NCBI RefSeq assembly: GCF_013085255.1
Contig: NZ_JABFCX010000003.1
Location: forward strand, 939,288-1,003,287
DNA: 64,000 bases
Reading direction: 5' to 3'
From: Parvularcula mediterranea
GTDB lineage: Bacteria > Pseudomonadota > Alphaproteobacteria > Caulobacterales > Parvularculaceae
Shown piece after piece: positions 41,515 through 50,103 of this stretch. Below the pieces are notes generated by a model. The model saw only the letters and a list, made by a program, of their open reading frames with translations. It was not told the DNA's origin and searched no databases. Numbering within the stretch: position 1 is the stretch's first letter; each line of letters starts with the position of its first letter. The position numbers and the translations under genes are program-made.

Positions 41515-42522
41515 ATGACCGTCAACGCCTACGCCGCCATGGAGCAGGGCGGAAAGCTCGAAGAGTTCACCTACGAATTCGATGACCTCAAGCCGGGCGA
41601 AGTCGAGCTCGAAATCGAGAGCTGCGGTATCTGCCACTCGGACATGTCGATGATCGACAATGAGTGGGGCATGTCCCGCTACCCCCTCGTCCCGGGCCAT
41701 GAGGTCGTCGGCAAGATCACCAAGCTGGGGGAAGGCGTCCGCCGCCTGAAGGAAGGCCAGCGGGTCGGCCTCGGCTGGTTCGCGGACAGCTGCCAGACCT
41801 GCCGACCCTGCCTGTCGGGCCACCACAATCTCTGCTCCAACGCCACGGGCCTGATCGTCGGCAGGCATGGCGGCTTCGCGGACAAGATCAGGGCCTCCGA
41901 GCTCTGGTGCATCCCGATCCCTGACGAAGTCGACGCGATCACCGCAGGCCCCCTCTTCTGTGGCGGCGCCACCGTCTTCAATCCGCTGGTCCAGTATGAT
42001 CTCAGCCCGATGGACCGCATCGGCATCATCGGCATTGGCGGTCTCGGCCACCTGGCACTGCAGTTCGCCAACGCCTGGGGCTGCGAAGTGACGGCCTTCA
42101 CCACCTCCGACGACAAGGCCGAGGAGGCCAAGAACCTCGGCGCCCACCGGGTCGAGAACACCCGCGACGGCGACACGCTGAAAAAGCTTCGCGGCACCTA
42201 CGACCTCATCGTCAACACGACCGCGGCTGAGCTTCCCTGGAGCGGTTACATGACCGCTCTTTGCGCCAAGGGCCGGTTCGTCACCGTCGGCGGATTCGTC
42301 GACGCACCGCTCAAGGCTGGCGCCTTCGACCTCATCGGCGGAGAGAAGAAGATGGGCGGCTCGTCGCTCGCGCCGCCGGTCATCATGCAGCGCATGCTCG
42401 AATTCTGCGGCCGCCACGGCATCGCCCCCATGACCGAGACCTTCTCGATGAAGGACTGCAATGACGGGATGGATCACTTAAGGGACGGAAAAGCGCGCTA
42501 CCGGGTCGTTCTCACGCGCTAG
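41515..42522 (+). CDS. Zinc-dependent alcohol dehydrogenase
   Basis: The 335-residue protein is a medium-chain dehydrogenase of the cinnamyl-alcohol/YahK-like group. Catalytic zinc ligands are C37 (in ESCGICHSDM), H62 and E63 (in GHEVVG), with a fourth Cys later; the structural zinc lobe is seen as C-x2-C-x2-C-x7-C (CQTCRPCLSGHHNLC, about residues 89-103). The coenzyme loop is GIGGLGHLALQFANAWG, about 170-186. NADPH is likely for this group. The ATG at 41515 has GGGAG seven bases upstream, better than the ORF start 30 bases earlier. Confidence 0.93.
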   Translation: MTVNAYAAMEQGGKLEEFTYEFDDLKPGEVELEIESCGICHSDMSMIDNEWGMSRYPLVPGHEVVGKITKLGEGVRRLKEGQRVGLGWFADSCQTCRPCLSGHHNLCSNATGLIVGRHGGFADKIRASELWCIPIPDEVDAITAGPLFCGGATVFNPLVQYDLSPMDRIGIIGIGGLGHLALQFANAWGCEVTAFTTSDDKAEEAKNLGAHRVENTRDGDTLKKLRGTYDLIVNTTAAELPWSGYMTALCAKGRFVTVGGFVDAPLKAGAFDLIGGEKKMGGSSLAPPVIMQRMLEFCGRHGIAPMTETFSMKDCNDGMDHLRDGKARYRVVLTR

Positions 42523-42766
42523 CCTCAACTTATGTCGTTGCATTATCGCAACGGCTGCACTTCCTCTCGGAAAGCTCACGCACGCGGTCTTTACAGGCCG
42601 CGGCACGCTCTCTAGTGCCCACGACTTGCGCGGGTGCAGCCTTCCTTGAAGGACAAAGTCAGACACCCTGCTGCAGACGACTTGGCGTCTTGCTTGCTGG
42701 TTCGGCTCGTTAGGCGCTCATCACAGACCTCAACCGACCCGAAACGAAGCAACACGCGACCAAGGC
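42523..42766 (+). promoter_or_regulatory. Structured leader region of the DEAD-box helicase gene
   Basis: A 244-bp gap precedes the helicase gene. It opens with a 6-bp hairpin (CGTTGC 42536-42541 with GCAACG 42548-42553) just after the dehydrogenase stop, then has several weaker stems. Long leaders are common for DEAD-box helicase genes that respond to cold or to RNA feedback, but nothing here proves regulation. No tRNA or known riboswitch is recognised. Confidence 0.4.
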
Positions 42767-44269
42767 ATGACAGAAGAAAACGACGTCCCCCAGACGGACG
42801 CCGACCCCCAAGAGACGACCAACGAAGAGACCGCTGCTCCTGAAACAAAGTTAGCGGAGGACGATGGCGTGATCGCCGCGGACGCGCCGGTCGATGTGAA
42901 GTTCGCCGACCTCGGCCTCGACGAGAAGCTCCTCAAGGGCATCCTCGACGCAGGCTACGAGACGCCGACCCCCATTCAGGCGAAAGCCATCCCTGAAGCG
43001 ATCAAGGGCCGCGACGTGCTCGGCATCGCCCAGACGGGTACCGGTAAGACCGCCGCTTTCACCATCCCCATGATCCACCGCCTGTCGCGCGGCAGGGCCC
43101 GGGCACGCATGCCGCGCAGCCTCGTGCTCGCGCCGACCCGGGAGCTCGCGGCACAGGTGGCTGAAAGCTTCGAAAAGTACGGCAAGCACCACAAGCTCTC
43201 GATGGCGCTCCTCATCGGCGGTGTCAGCTTCAAGGACCAGGAGATCGCCCTCACCCGCGGTGTCGACGTCCTGATCGCAACGCCCGGTCGCCTGCTTGAC
43301 CATTTCGAGCGCGGCAAGCTCCTCCTCACCGGCCTGGAAGTCATGGTCGTCGACGAGGCCGACCGGATGCTCGACATGGGCTTCATTCCGGACATTGAGC
43401 GCATCTTCAACCTGACGCCGTTCACGCGCCAGACGCTCTTCTTCTCGGCCACCATGCCGCCGGAGATCACCCGCCTGACGCAAGCCTTCCTCTCCGCGCC
43501 CGCGCGGGTCGAGGTCTCGCGGCCCGCTCAGACGGCGGAGACGATCACCCAGCTGATCGTCAAGCTGCCCAAGAACGACGACCGCCTGAAGCGCGCAACG
43601 CTCCGCAAGCTGATTGACGACGCCGAAGGTCTTCAGAACGGCATCATCTTCTGTAACCGGAAGAAAAACGTCGATATCGTCGCCAAGAGCCTCCAGAAAT
43701 ACGGCTACAATGCGCGTCCGATCCACGGCGATCTTGCGCAATCCTTCCGTATGGAGACCTTGCAGAAGTTCCGCGATGGCGAGCTGAAGCTCCTTGTCGC
43801 TTCGGACGTTGCGGCCCGTGGCCTCGACATTCCCGAGGTCAGCCACGTCTTCAACTTCGCCGTGCCTGTAAACTCCGACGACTATGTCCACCGCATCGGC
43901 CGGACCGGCCGTGCAGGCCGCAAGGGTACTGCGGTCATGATGGTCACCCCGGGCGACGACAAGTCCTACGACGCTGTCCTCAAGACCACCGAAATGGTCG
44001 GTATCGAGGAAGTCGACCTTTCGGAGTTCTTCTCCGAATGGAAAGACGATGACAGCGGCAAGGGTGGGCGCGGCAAAGGCCGTGGTGACCGCGACCGCAG
44101 CGAGCGCTCCGACCGGGGCGAACGCTCTGAGAGATCCGACCGCTCGGAACGTTCAGACCGCGGAGGACGTGGCCGCAGGAACCGTCACAACGACGTCCCT
44201 GCCATGGATCACGCGGACAACGTCAAAGGCTTTGGCGATCACGTTCCCGACTTCATGAAGGTCGCTTAG
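42767..44269 (+). CDS. DEAD-box RNA helicase (RhlE-like)
   Basis: The 500-residue protein unwinds RNA with ATP. After an acidic N-terminal tail (1-40) come the Q motif (FADLGL and PTPIQAKAIP), motif I AQTGTGKT (88-95), motif Ib, the DEAD box at residues 196-199 (VVDEADRMLDMGF), SAT in FFSATMPPE, and the second lobe ending in HRIGRTGRAGRKG. After about residue 430 is a basic tail of Gly/Arg and degenerate RSER(S/D) repeats that can bind RNA. RhlE-like enzymes act in ribosome assembly and mRNA decay. A strong terminator follows the stop. Confidence 0.95.
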   Translation: MTEENDVPQTDADPQETTNEETAAPETKLAEDDGVIAADAPVDVKFADLGLDEKLLKGILDAGYETPTPIQAKAIPEAIKGRDVLGIAQTGTGKTAAFTIPMIHRLSRGRARARMPRSLVLAPTRELAAQVAESFEKYGKHHKLSMALLIGGVSFKDQEIALTRGVDVLIATPGRLLDHFERGKLLLTGLEVMVVDEADRMLDMGFIPDIERIFNLTPFTRQTLFFSATMPPEITRLTQAFLSAPARVEVSRPAQTAETITQLIVKLPKNDDRLKRATLRKLIDDAEGLQNGIIFCNRKKNVDIVAKSLQKYGYNARPIHGDLAQSFRMETLQKFRDGELKLLVASDVAARGLDIPEVSHVFNFAVPVNSDDYVHRIGRTGRAGRKGTAVMMVTPGDDKSYDAVLKTTEMVGIEEVDLSEFFSEWKDDDSGKGGRGKGRGDRDRSERSDRGERSERSDRSERSDRGGRGRRNRHNDVPAMDHADNVKGFGDHVPDFMKVA

Positions 44270-44312
44270 GCGGCCACATCCGCCCCTGTGGGGAGTCTGT
44301 CGCGAAGCAACT

Positions 44313-44335
44313 AAGGGGGCAAACGCCCCCTTTTT
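44313..44335 (+). terminator. Rho-independent terminator of the helicase gene
   Basis: A perfect 8-bp stem (AAGGGGGC 44313-44320 with GCCCCCTT 44325-44332) around an AAAC loop ends in five T residues at 44331-44335. It lies 44 bases after the helicase stop. Confidence 0.92.
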
Positions 44336-44357
44336 CATTTGCTCACTGACGTTCGCG

Positions 44358-44440
44358 ATGGGTTCTGGATCAAGTCCAGAATGACGCGTTGAGGCGTGAT
44401 CTCACAATTGTCGTCATCTTGGACTAGATCCAGGACCCAT
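44358..44440. repeat. Long inverted intergenic repeat
   Basis: Two 29-base arms (44358-44386 and 44412-44440) match as an inverted repeat at 25 of 29 positions; the core reads CTGGATC(A/T)AGTCCA, itself near-palindromic. It lies between the helicase terminator and the peroxiredoxin gene and carries no T run at its ends. It resembles the dispersed palindromic repeats of alphaproteobacterial genomes. Confidence 0.68.
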
Positions 44441-44465
44441 CAAAAGAAAAAGCCGCGAAGCGACC

Positions 44466-44984
44466 TCAACCCTTCGTCTTCGCAGCTTCCAGAATCGTAT
44501 CGACAGCAGGACGATTGCGATAGCTCTTGGAGTTTGTGGCAAAGTCCTCCTCGTAGAGGCGCGCCTTCACGACGCCGTCGCGGTCCACCACGAAAACCGC
44601 CGGGTGCGGAATGCCGTAGACGCGGCTGCCGGGCTGGTGGCTGGTGTTCAGGATACCGAACGCCTTGATGAGGGCTGAGCCTTCGTCCGCGATGAAGGTC
44701 TCTTCGATCTTGAGACGTTCAGCAAAGCTCTCCTGCTTGGCCGCATCATCGTAGCTGATGAAGATCAGCGGACGGCCCGCTGCATCGAAGGCCTCCGAAG
44801 CGTCAGCGAGCTCTTTGACCTGGCGCTTGCAGAACGGGCACCAGTCGACCGAGCGGACAAAGACGATCGTCGCGCCGCGGTCACCCATCGCGTCTTCGAA
44901 TTGCGCAGGCTCAGGAACCTTCGTTCCGATATCGGGGCCAAGGCCCTGCTGCATGAAGAGGCTGAGAAGAAGTGCGATGACCAT
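44466..44984 (-). CDS. Exported peroxiredoxin-like (AhpC/TSA) thiol protein
   Basis: The 172-residue protein begins with a short hydrophobic signal-like segment and then an AhpC/TSA-type thioredoxin fold. The redox centre is C49-P-F-C52 (in SVDWCPFCKRQ), a C-x-x-C as in thioredoxins rather than the single peroxidatic Cys of typical peroxiredoxins. A later proline-rich loop (VYGIPHPAVFVVDRDGVV) holds the cis-Pro region. It probably acts in the periplasm as a thiol-disulfide or peroxide-reducing enzyme, with an unknown partner. It lies 56 bases before the miaA stop region. Confidence 0.82.
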   Translation of the reverse strand: MVIALLLSLFMQQGLGPDIGTKVPEPAQFEDAMGDRGATIVFVRSVDWCPFCKRQVKELADASEAFDAAGRPLIFISYDDAAKQESFAERLKIEETFIADEGSALIKAFGILNTSHQPGSRVYGIPHPAVFVVDRDGVVKARLYEEDFATNSKSYRNRPAVDTILEAAKTKG

Positions 44985-45040
44985 GATGAACCCCGATCAG
45001 ATTTGATGTCGGGGCTATCTTCGCGCGCGGGAGGCAGAGG

Positions 45041-45952
45041 TTACAGCTTCGTCTGCAGATATTCGACCAAGGCCTCTGGCGTTTCAAAACTCGGCCAGTC
45101 GGTCTGGTTCCGGAACCAGGTCATTTGCCGCTTGGCAAAGCGCCGAGTCTCCTGCTTCGCCTTCTCCACTGCCTCTTCCATCGTCACCTCCCCCCTGACG
45201 AAGGCTGCGATCTCAGGCACCCCGAGGGCCTTCATCGCAGGCAGGTCTTCGGGCAGCTCCCGGGCGAGGAGCTGGCGGACCTCTTCGGTGGCGCCCTCCT
45301 CGATCATCCGGTCGAACCGCGCCTCGATCCGCGCGTAGAGCGCCTCCCGTTCCGGGAGGAGAACCGCGCAAACCGCGGGAACGGTCAGGGCTGGCTGGGG
45401 CGGAATGGCCTGCCAGTCAGAAAGCGACTTGCCCGTCTGGCGATGCACCGAAAGCGCACGGATGTGCCGCTGGCGGTCAGAGGGCTCGAGGCGCTCCATC
45501 GCCGGGTCGACCTCAAGGAGTTCGGCCCGCGCCTGCCGAGGGTCAGCCTCCCACCGCGCGGTCACATCCTCCACGGTCCCTGCTTCGATCTCTGGCACAG
45601 GCGAAAGGCCTTCGAGGAGTGCCTTGAGATACATGCCGGTCCCGCCACAAAGCACAGGAACGCTGCCTCCGGCCCTGATCCCTTCGACGAGAGGAGCCGC
45701 TTCGGCAACGAAACGACCCGCGGAGAACCTGTCCGCTGCGTCGATATGGCCATAGAGGTGGTGGGGTGCCCGGCGCTGTTCTTCAGGGCCGGGACGCGCC
45801 GAGACCACGCGCAGGTCGCGATAGACCTGCATCGAGTCCGCGTTGATCACGTGGCCGCCATGCATGCTCGCGAGGATCGTAGCGGCCGCTGACTTCCCCG
45901 AAGCCGTCGGCCCCGCGACGACAAGAAGAGGCGGGCCATCTTGCGAGGTCAT
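45041..45952 (-). CDS. miaA: tRNA dimethylallyltransferase
   Basis: MiaA adds the dimethylallyl group to A37 of tRNAs that read codons starting with U. The 303-residue protein has the P-loop GPTASGKS at residues 14-21, the DSMQVYRDL segment that binds the base, and the family GGTGMYLKALLEGL; QRHIRALSVHRQTGKS also fits. The long frame upstream to 46069 would run into grxD and is not conserved-looking; the ATG at 45952 gives the usual start. It is divergent from grxD, with only 36 bases between. Confidence 0.96.
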   Translation of the reverse strand: MTSQDGPPLLVVAGPTASGKSAAATILASMHGGHVINADSMQVYRDLRVVSARPGPEEQRRAPHHLYGHIDAADRFSAGRFVAEAAPLVEGIRAGGSVPVLCGGTGMYLKALLEGLSPVPEIEAGTVEDVTARWEADPRQARAELLEVDPAMERLEPSDRQRHIRALSVHRQTGKSLSDWQAIPPQPALTVPAVCAVLLPEREALYARIEARFDRMIEEGATEEVRQLLARELPEDLPAMKALGVPEIAAFVRGEVTMEEAVEKAKQETRRFAKRQMTWFRNQTDWPSFETPEALVEYLQTKL

Positions 45953-45988
45953 GGAAGCGTCTCTAGCTGATGCGAAACGGAGATAGCC

Positions 45989-46321
45989 ATGACCGACCAG
46001 GCCCACGATACCATCAAGAGCGAAATCGACAGCAACGACGTCATGCTCTTCATGAAAGGCACCCCCCAATTCCCGCAGTGCGGCTTTTCATCGGCCGTCG
46101 TGCAGATCCTCAATTACCTTGAGGTTGAATTCGGGTCGATGAACGTCCTGCAGTCGGACGAGCTTCGCCAGGGCATCAAGTCTTTCTCGGACTGGCCGAC
46201 GATCCCTCAGCTCTACGTGAAGGGCGAGTTCATCGGCGGCTGCGACATCATCCGCCAGATGTTCGAAGCCGGCGAGCTCCGCCCCTTCCTCGTCGAAAAG
46301 GGCGTGCTCGAAGCCGCCTGA
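45989..46321 (+). CDS. grxD: Monothiol glutaredoxin (Grx4 type)
   Basis: The 110-residue protein holds the monothiol CGFS active site at residues 31-34 ([11 protein letters not shown]) after GTPQ, with the [15 protein letters not shown] glutathione- and partner-binding loop near residue 75. Monothiol Grx4 proteins carry and deliver 2Fe-2S clusters, usually with BolA. In many alphaproteobacteria bolA lies upstream of grxD; it is not here. Length is normal. The promoter must lie in the short gap to miaA. Confidence 0.94.
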   Translation: MTDQAHDTIKSEIDSNDVMLFMKGTPQFPQCGFSSAVVQILNYLEVEFGSMNVLQSDELRQGIKSFSDWPTIPQLYVKGEFIGGCDIIRQMFEAGELRPFLVEKGVLEAA

Positions 46322-46327
46322 GCGGGC

Positions 46328-47827
46328 TCACTCCCTGCCCGCGATGATGCCGAGGAGCTTCTCGAGGGCCACGTCCTCGGTCGCGAAGGGCGGGATCTCG
46401 ATTGCAATGTCAGGGATGACCCCGACTGGCGCAGGGTCGCCCGAAGGACGGACGATCCTCGCCTTGGGGAAACCCACGACAAGCCCTGAGTTCGGCAGCG
46501 TGAAGGTCTCCATCGCCCCGTAGGTCGAGGCGAGATCGGACGTTTCTTCGCCAACGATGAGACCAAAGCCGTAGTCCTGAATGATGGCCGCGACCGTTAC
46601 GGCATTTGAATAGCTGTAGCGGTCCACGAGCACATAGACTTCGCCCTCGAACCGCTTGCCCCTTAACGGCCTGACGAAGGGAAGGTCGAAGGTGAAGGTC
46701 TCACCATAGGGCGTCTCGGCGAAGCTCTCCGCATACCGCCGGGAGACCTCATTGTCGCTCTCCCCGGCGAGGGCGAGGCGCGCTTCGTTCGAAGCTTCCG
46801 CTTCGGGGCTCGAACGGACCTCGAACGAGGAATAGAACCGGAAGGGCTCATCGGCGAACCACTGGATGATGGGGTCCGAGAAGGAGTTCGTACCCCCCGG
46901 GTTCTGTCGGATATCGAGGATCAGCGCCGCCGCGCCCTCCCTTTGGAAGGTCTCGAAGCTCTCATCGATGAAGGCTTTGAAGCCCTCGGTCTGCCAGGGG
47001 TTCTCAGGGGTTTCGTAGCTGAAGAACGGGCCGGGCCGCAGGTAAGCCGCCCCGCCTTCGAGCATCTTCGCGTCACGATCACCGAAGCCGAGGGTGAAGA
47101 CCTCACCCGCTGACGTCAGCTCCGCAGCTGCCAGTTCCTCGCTCGTCAGAAGCCGCACGTTTTCATCGCGCAGCCTGCCATCGAGGCCCCTCAGCGTCAG
47201 GACGACCTCGTCAGGTGCACCCGCCTCGGCCCAGAACTCCACCGAGAACGTCCGCTCAAGGAGCGTGCCGCAGATGTAAGGATTGTCGCAGGACACGGTT
47301 TGGGAGAGCCGCTCCAGCCAATCAGACGAAGCCGCCCCATTGATCGCCACGATCTCCTCGCCCTGCATGACCCGCGGCGCATAGCTCTCGGAGACGAAGA
47401 TGCGCCCGTCCCTGATGGCGGGGAAGACCGGCAAAGCCCTGCCGCCTGCCGCGCGATAGCGCCCCCAAACGTCATAGACGCCCTCCACCCGCGCATGGGC
47501 GATGTCCCCGAAGGCGGCGAAGCGCTGGAAGATGAAAAGCGCTTCTGAAGGATGAAGCGGCTGATCGAGGCCCGCCTCCATATCGGCGAAGAGCGCGTCA
47601 TAGGCCTCCTCGCTCCGGTTCACGAACAGATCGAAGTGGCCTGACTTGAGCCCGGCATAGAGCGCCGCGAAATCCTCCCGCAGCTCCTCCGGAGACAGAG
47701 GACGCTCACCTTCAGCGAGGGCTTCGGCAGGGATCTGAGGGGTTTTGAGAAACGGATGCTCCTCAACCTTCTGCGCGGCACAGGCGCTGAGGGCTGAGAA
47801 CACAAGGACGGACAGGAACGGGCGCAT
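46328..47827 (-). CDS. S41 family C-terminal processing-like peptidase, lipoprotein
   Basis: The 499-residue protein has a lipoprotein signal peptide with lipobox L-S-A-C (residues 12-15), so it should be attached to a membrane facing the periplasm. The catalytic part near residues 390-450 has VLVDRYSYSNAVTVAAIIQDYGFG, the S41 serine region (SYSNAV), and GEETSDLASTYG after it; LILDIRQNPGGTNSFSDP near residue 305 is the conserved strand before. It lacks an obvious PDZ domain. The ATG at 47827 with GGAG six bases upstream fixes the start. It diverges from a winged-helix regulator gene, which may control it. Confidence 0.87.
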   Translation of the reverse strand: MRPFLSVLVFSALSACAAQKVEEHPFLKTPQIPAEALAEGERPLSPEELREDFAALYAGLKSGHFDLFVNRSEEAYDALFADMEAGLDQPLHPSEALFIFQRFAAFGDIAHARVEGVYDVWGRYRAAGGRALPVFPAIRDGRIFVSESYAPRVMQGEEIVAINGAASSDWLERLSQTVSCDNPYICGTLLERTFSVEFWAEAGAPDEVVLTLRGLDGRLRDENVRLLTSEELAAAELTSAGEVFTLGFGDRDAKMLEGGAAYLRPGPFFSYETPENPWQTEGFKAFIDESFETFQREGAAALILDIRQNPGGTNSFSDPIIQWFADEPFRFYSSFEVRSSPEAEASNEARLALAGESDNEVSRRYAESFAETPYGETFTFDLPFVRPLRGKRFEGEVYVLVDRYSYSNAVTVAAIIQDYGFGLIVGEETSDLASTYGAMETFTLPNSGLVVGFPKARIVRPSGDPAPVGVIPDIAIEIPPFATEDVALEKLLGIIAGRE

Positions 47828-47981
47828 GTGGGACTCCTCGAAGATGAAGCGCAGAGGTCGGCGCCCAATCAGCTGGAGCACCGCTCACGCGGCGATGGAG
47901 GCCGTCTCCAGAAGTCCTGACGAAAAGCTGACGGCCCTGAATTCCCTATCAATCCAAGGGCGGCGCCCCTAAATTCGCCCC

Positions 47982-49187
47982 ATGGCATCACCGCGCGAAA
48001 ATCCTGCGCCACGGCTTGGCCGATGGCGGCCTGACCTTGCGTCGAGCCGGCTGATCGGCCCCGATGGCGAGGAGCGGAGGCTGGAGCCCAAGGTCGCCGA
48101 CCTTCTGGGCGCGCTTCTGGATGCGAACGGCGCCACTCTTTCCCGCGAGGATCTGTTCAGCGCTGTCTGGCCCGGCGTCACCGTCGGTGAGGACACGCTG
48201 AGCCGCGCGGTCTCGAAGCTCCGCAAGGCTCTCGATGACGATCCCAAAGCTTCTTCGCTAGTCATAACGGTTCCGAAACGAGGCTATCGGCTGGTCGCTT
48301 CTGAGGCCGCTCCCACTCCGCGTGCCCGGTGGCTCTGGCCGTCGGCCGCCCTTGCCAGCCTTTTGCTGCTGGCAGGGGTCGCCATCAACGCGACCAACCG
48401 GCCCGCGCCCGAACCATCGCCGACAGTCGAACGCGCCACGGACCGCTACATGGAATTCACCCGGGCCGGGAACGAAGCAGCGATCGAGCTCTACGCCCGC
48501 GCCCTCAGGGAGACAGGCTCCGATCCCAAAGCCGAGGCTGGCATGGCCGCCGCGCTCGTCCAAAGGGTGATCCGCTGGCCCGAAGCGGTCGGCCTCGATG
48601 AAGACGGCGCCACCTCCCTCGAAGCCGCGCTCGCCGCAGGGCTCACCGACAGCGCCGAGGCCAAGGCCGTTCTCGCCCAAGCGAGGAGCCTCGCAGAGAA
48701 ATCCGTGCGGCAGGACCCGCGCAACAGCGATGCGCTTCGGATCCTTGGCCTTGTGCGGACAGCGCAGCGCGATCTCGACGGAGCCTTCGAGGCCTATGAG
48801 AAGGCCCTCGACGCCGAGCCCGGAAACTGGGCGGTGCTGATCAACCTTTCTGAGATCCAGGCGATGCGCGGCAACAAAGCTGAGAGCTACCGGACGCTGA
48901 CCAAGGCCTATAACGCCATCGGCAATGCCTCGGGCCCTGAAGCCCAGCGTGCGGCACCGTGGCGGGCGCCCCTTGGGGTCCTGCTGGCGGAGCGGGACCT
49001 CGACGCGGGAAGGAACGAGGCCGCCGAGAGTTGGTACAAGCGGGTTCTCGAGGATGATCCCTTCGACCGAGGCGCAACCGAAGGTTTGGCGAGCTTGCTA
49101 CTCAGGTCAGGACGGGCATCCGAAGCGCGTGCGCTCTGCGCCGCGTACACTGAACGGACTGGAGACAGCCTGCCCTGCAGCCCCTAG
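47982..49187 (+). CDS. Winged-helix/TPR transmembrane regulator (CadC-like)
   Basis: The 401-residue protein has an OmpR/CadC-type winged-helix DNA-binding domain (about residues 9-108; KVADLLGALLDANGATLSREDLFSAVWPG near 30-58 and YRLV at the end), one membrane helix (about 116-132), then a periplasmic TPR-like domain (about 150-395, with EAYEKALDAEPGNWAVLINLSEIQAMRG). Such proteins sense outside signals and act directly on promoters. Its neighbour on the other strand, 154 bases away, is an S41 peptidase, a plausible target. It has no clear Shine-Dalgarno site and may be leaderless. Its stop overlaps the ThuA gene stop through CTAG (49184-49187). Confidence 0.85.
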   Translation: MASPRENPAPRLGRWRPDLASSRLIGPDGEERRLEPKVADLLGALLDANGATLSREDLFSAVWPGVTVGEDTLSRAVSKLRKALDDDPKASSLVITVPKRGYRLVASEAAPTPRARWLWPSAALASLLLLAGVAINATNRPAPEPSPTVERATDRYMEFTRAGNEAAIELYARALRETGSDPKAEAGMAAALVQRVIRWPEAVGLDEDGATSLEAALAAGLTDSAEAKAVLAQARSLAEKSVRQDPRNSDALRILGLVRTAQRDLDGAFEAYEKALDAEPGNWAVLINLSEIQAMRGNKAESYRTLTKAYNAIGNASGPEAQRAAPWRAPLGVLLAERDLDAGRNEAAESWYKRVLEDDPFDRGATEGLASLLLRSGRASEARALCAAYTERTGDSLPCSP

Positions 49188-50014
49188 CGGGCCGGGCAGC
49201 CGCCGCTTTCCTCGTCCGCCGTCACCCATGCGAGGGCATTCGTCAGAAGCCGCTTATGCTCCTCTGCCTCGAACGCTTGAGGCTGATGGCCGAGGGCTGA
49301 GAAGACGGTGCGACCCTTGCCGATGCAGCGGGTCCAGGCGACCGGGTGGTCCTTGGCTTCAGGGCCCATCACGAGGTCCTCGTCAGGCCAGACGCCACCC
49401 GCCACCTGTTTGTAGCTTCCTTCCACGACACCAATCAGCGGGGTGAAGTCCTCCCCCGGAGGCGCGGCAAAGGAGTACCACTCGTCATTGTGGACGAAGC
49501 TCTCTGGCAGTCCTTCCGTGACCGGGTGGTCAGAGAGCGTCTGCACCTCCGCATCCTGGAATTGCGGACCGATCGGGTGCCCTGAGAAGACCGCGCCGAT
49601 CACGTTCTCACGGTACCAGGGCCAGCTCTCTTGAGAGCCATCCCCCGCCCCGTGAAGGGCGATCAGCCCGCCGCCAGCCTCGAGCCAGTCCTGAAGCGCC
49701 ATCTCTTCGGCATCGGTCAGGACGTCTCCCGTCATGCTGTTGAGGACCACCACCTGAAAACGCGCAAGGTTCTCCGCCGTGAAGACCCTGCTGTCCTCGG
49801 TCGAGTGCACCGAAAAGCCCTCTTCCTCACCGAGACGGTTGAAGAACAGCATCGCCGCAGGAATGCCCGCCTCGTGCCGCCAGCCCTTCGTTTCGGAGAA
49901 CACCAGCACCGCCCGCTCGGACATGTACTCAGCGCTCCGCGGCCATTCATAGGCCCCGGCTTCGGGGTTGGTCTGGAAGGCAAGGGCTGCGAGCAGGAGA
50001 TGCGGAACGATCAT
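49184..50014 (-). CDS. ThuA-like domain protein, exported
   Basis: The 276-residue protein starts with a signal-like hydrophobic stretch (residues 1-13) and then matches the ThuA family, a class I glutamine amidotransferase-like fold. Typical signs are LVFSETKGWRHEAGI at the start, VLNSMTGDVLTDAEEMALQDWLEAGGGLIALHGAGDG in the middle and WTRCIGKGRTVFSALGHQPQAF near the end. ThuA occurs in trehalose and other sugar-use loci; its biochemical role is not settled. A Cys near the C-terminus could pair with the Cys in WTRC. Export suggests a periplasmic sugar role. Confidence 0.85.
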   Translation of the reverse strand: MIVPHLLLAALAFQTNPEAGAYEWPRSAEYMSERAVLVFSETKGWRHEAGIPAAMLFFNRLGEEEGFSVHSTEDSRVFTAENLARFQVVVLNSMTGDVLTDAEEMALQDWLEAGGGLIALHGAGDGSQESWPWYRENVIGAVFSGHPIGPQFQDAEVQTLSDHPVTEGLPESFVHNDEWYSFAAPPGEDFTPLIGVVEGSYKQVAGGVWPDEDLVMGPEAKDHPVAWTRCIGKGRTVFSALGHQPQAFEAEEHKRLLTNALAWVTADEESGGCPAR

Positions 50015-50050
50015 CCCCGCAGCGTCTCACGGACCCCGTCGCCTGCCAAC

Positions 50051-50077
50051 AAAAAGCCCGGCACGATGGCCGGGCTT
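50051..50077 (-). terminator. Rho-independent terminator of rpsD
   Basis: Read leftward, a perfect 9-bp stem (50069-50077 with 50054-50062, arm AAGCCCGGC) closes a 6-base loop and is followed by five T residues. It lies 26 bases after the rpsD stop codon. Confidence 0.92.
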
Positions 50078-50103
50078 CTGCAGTTCCTGTTTCGCTGCCG
50101 AAA

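Noticed and set aside
42523-42766. Possible tmRNA, 4.5S RNA or riboswitch in the helicase leader
   Set aside because: None of the diagnostic conserved blocks of these RNAs could be found; only generic hairpins are present.
42851-43891. 346-codon frame opposite the DEAD-box helicase
   Set aside because: The helicase frame holds every expected motif in order; the opposite one has none.
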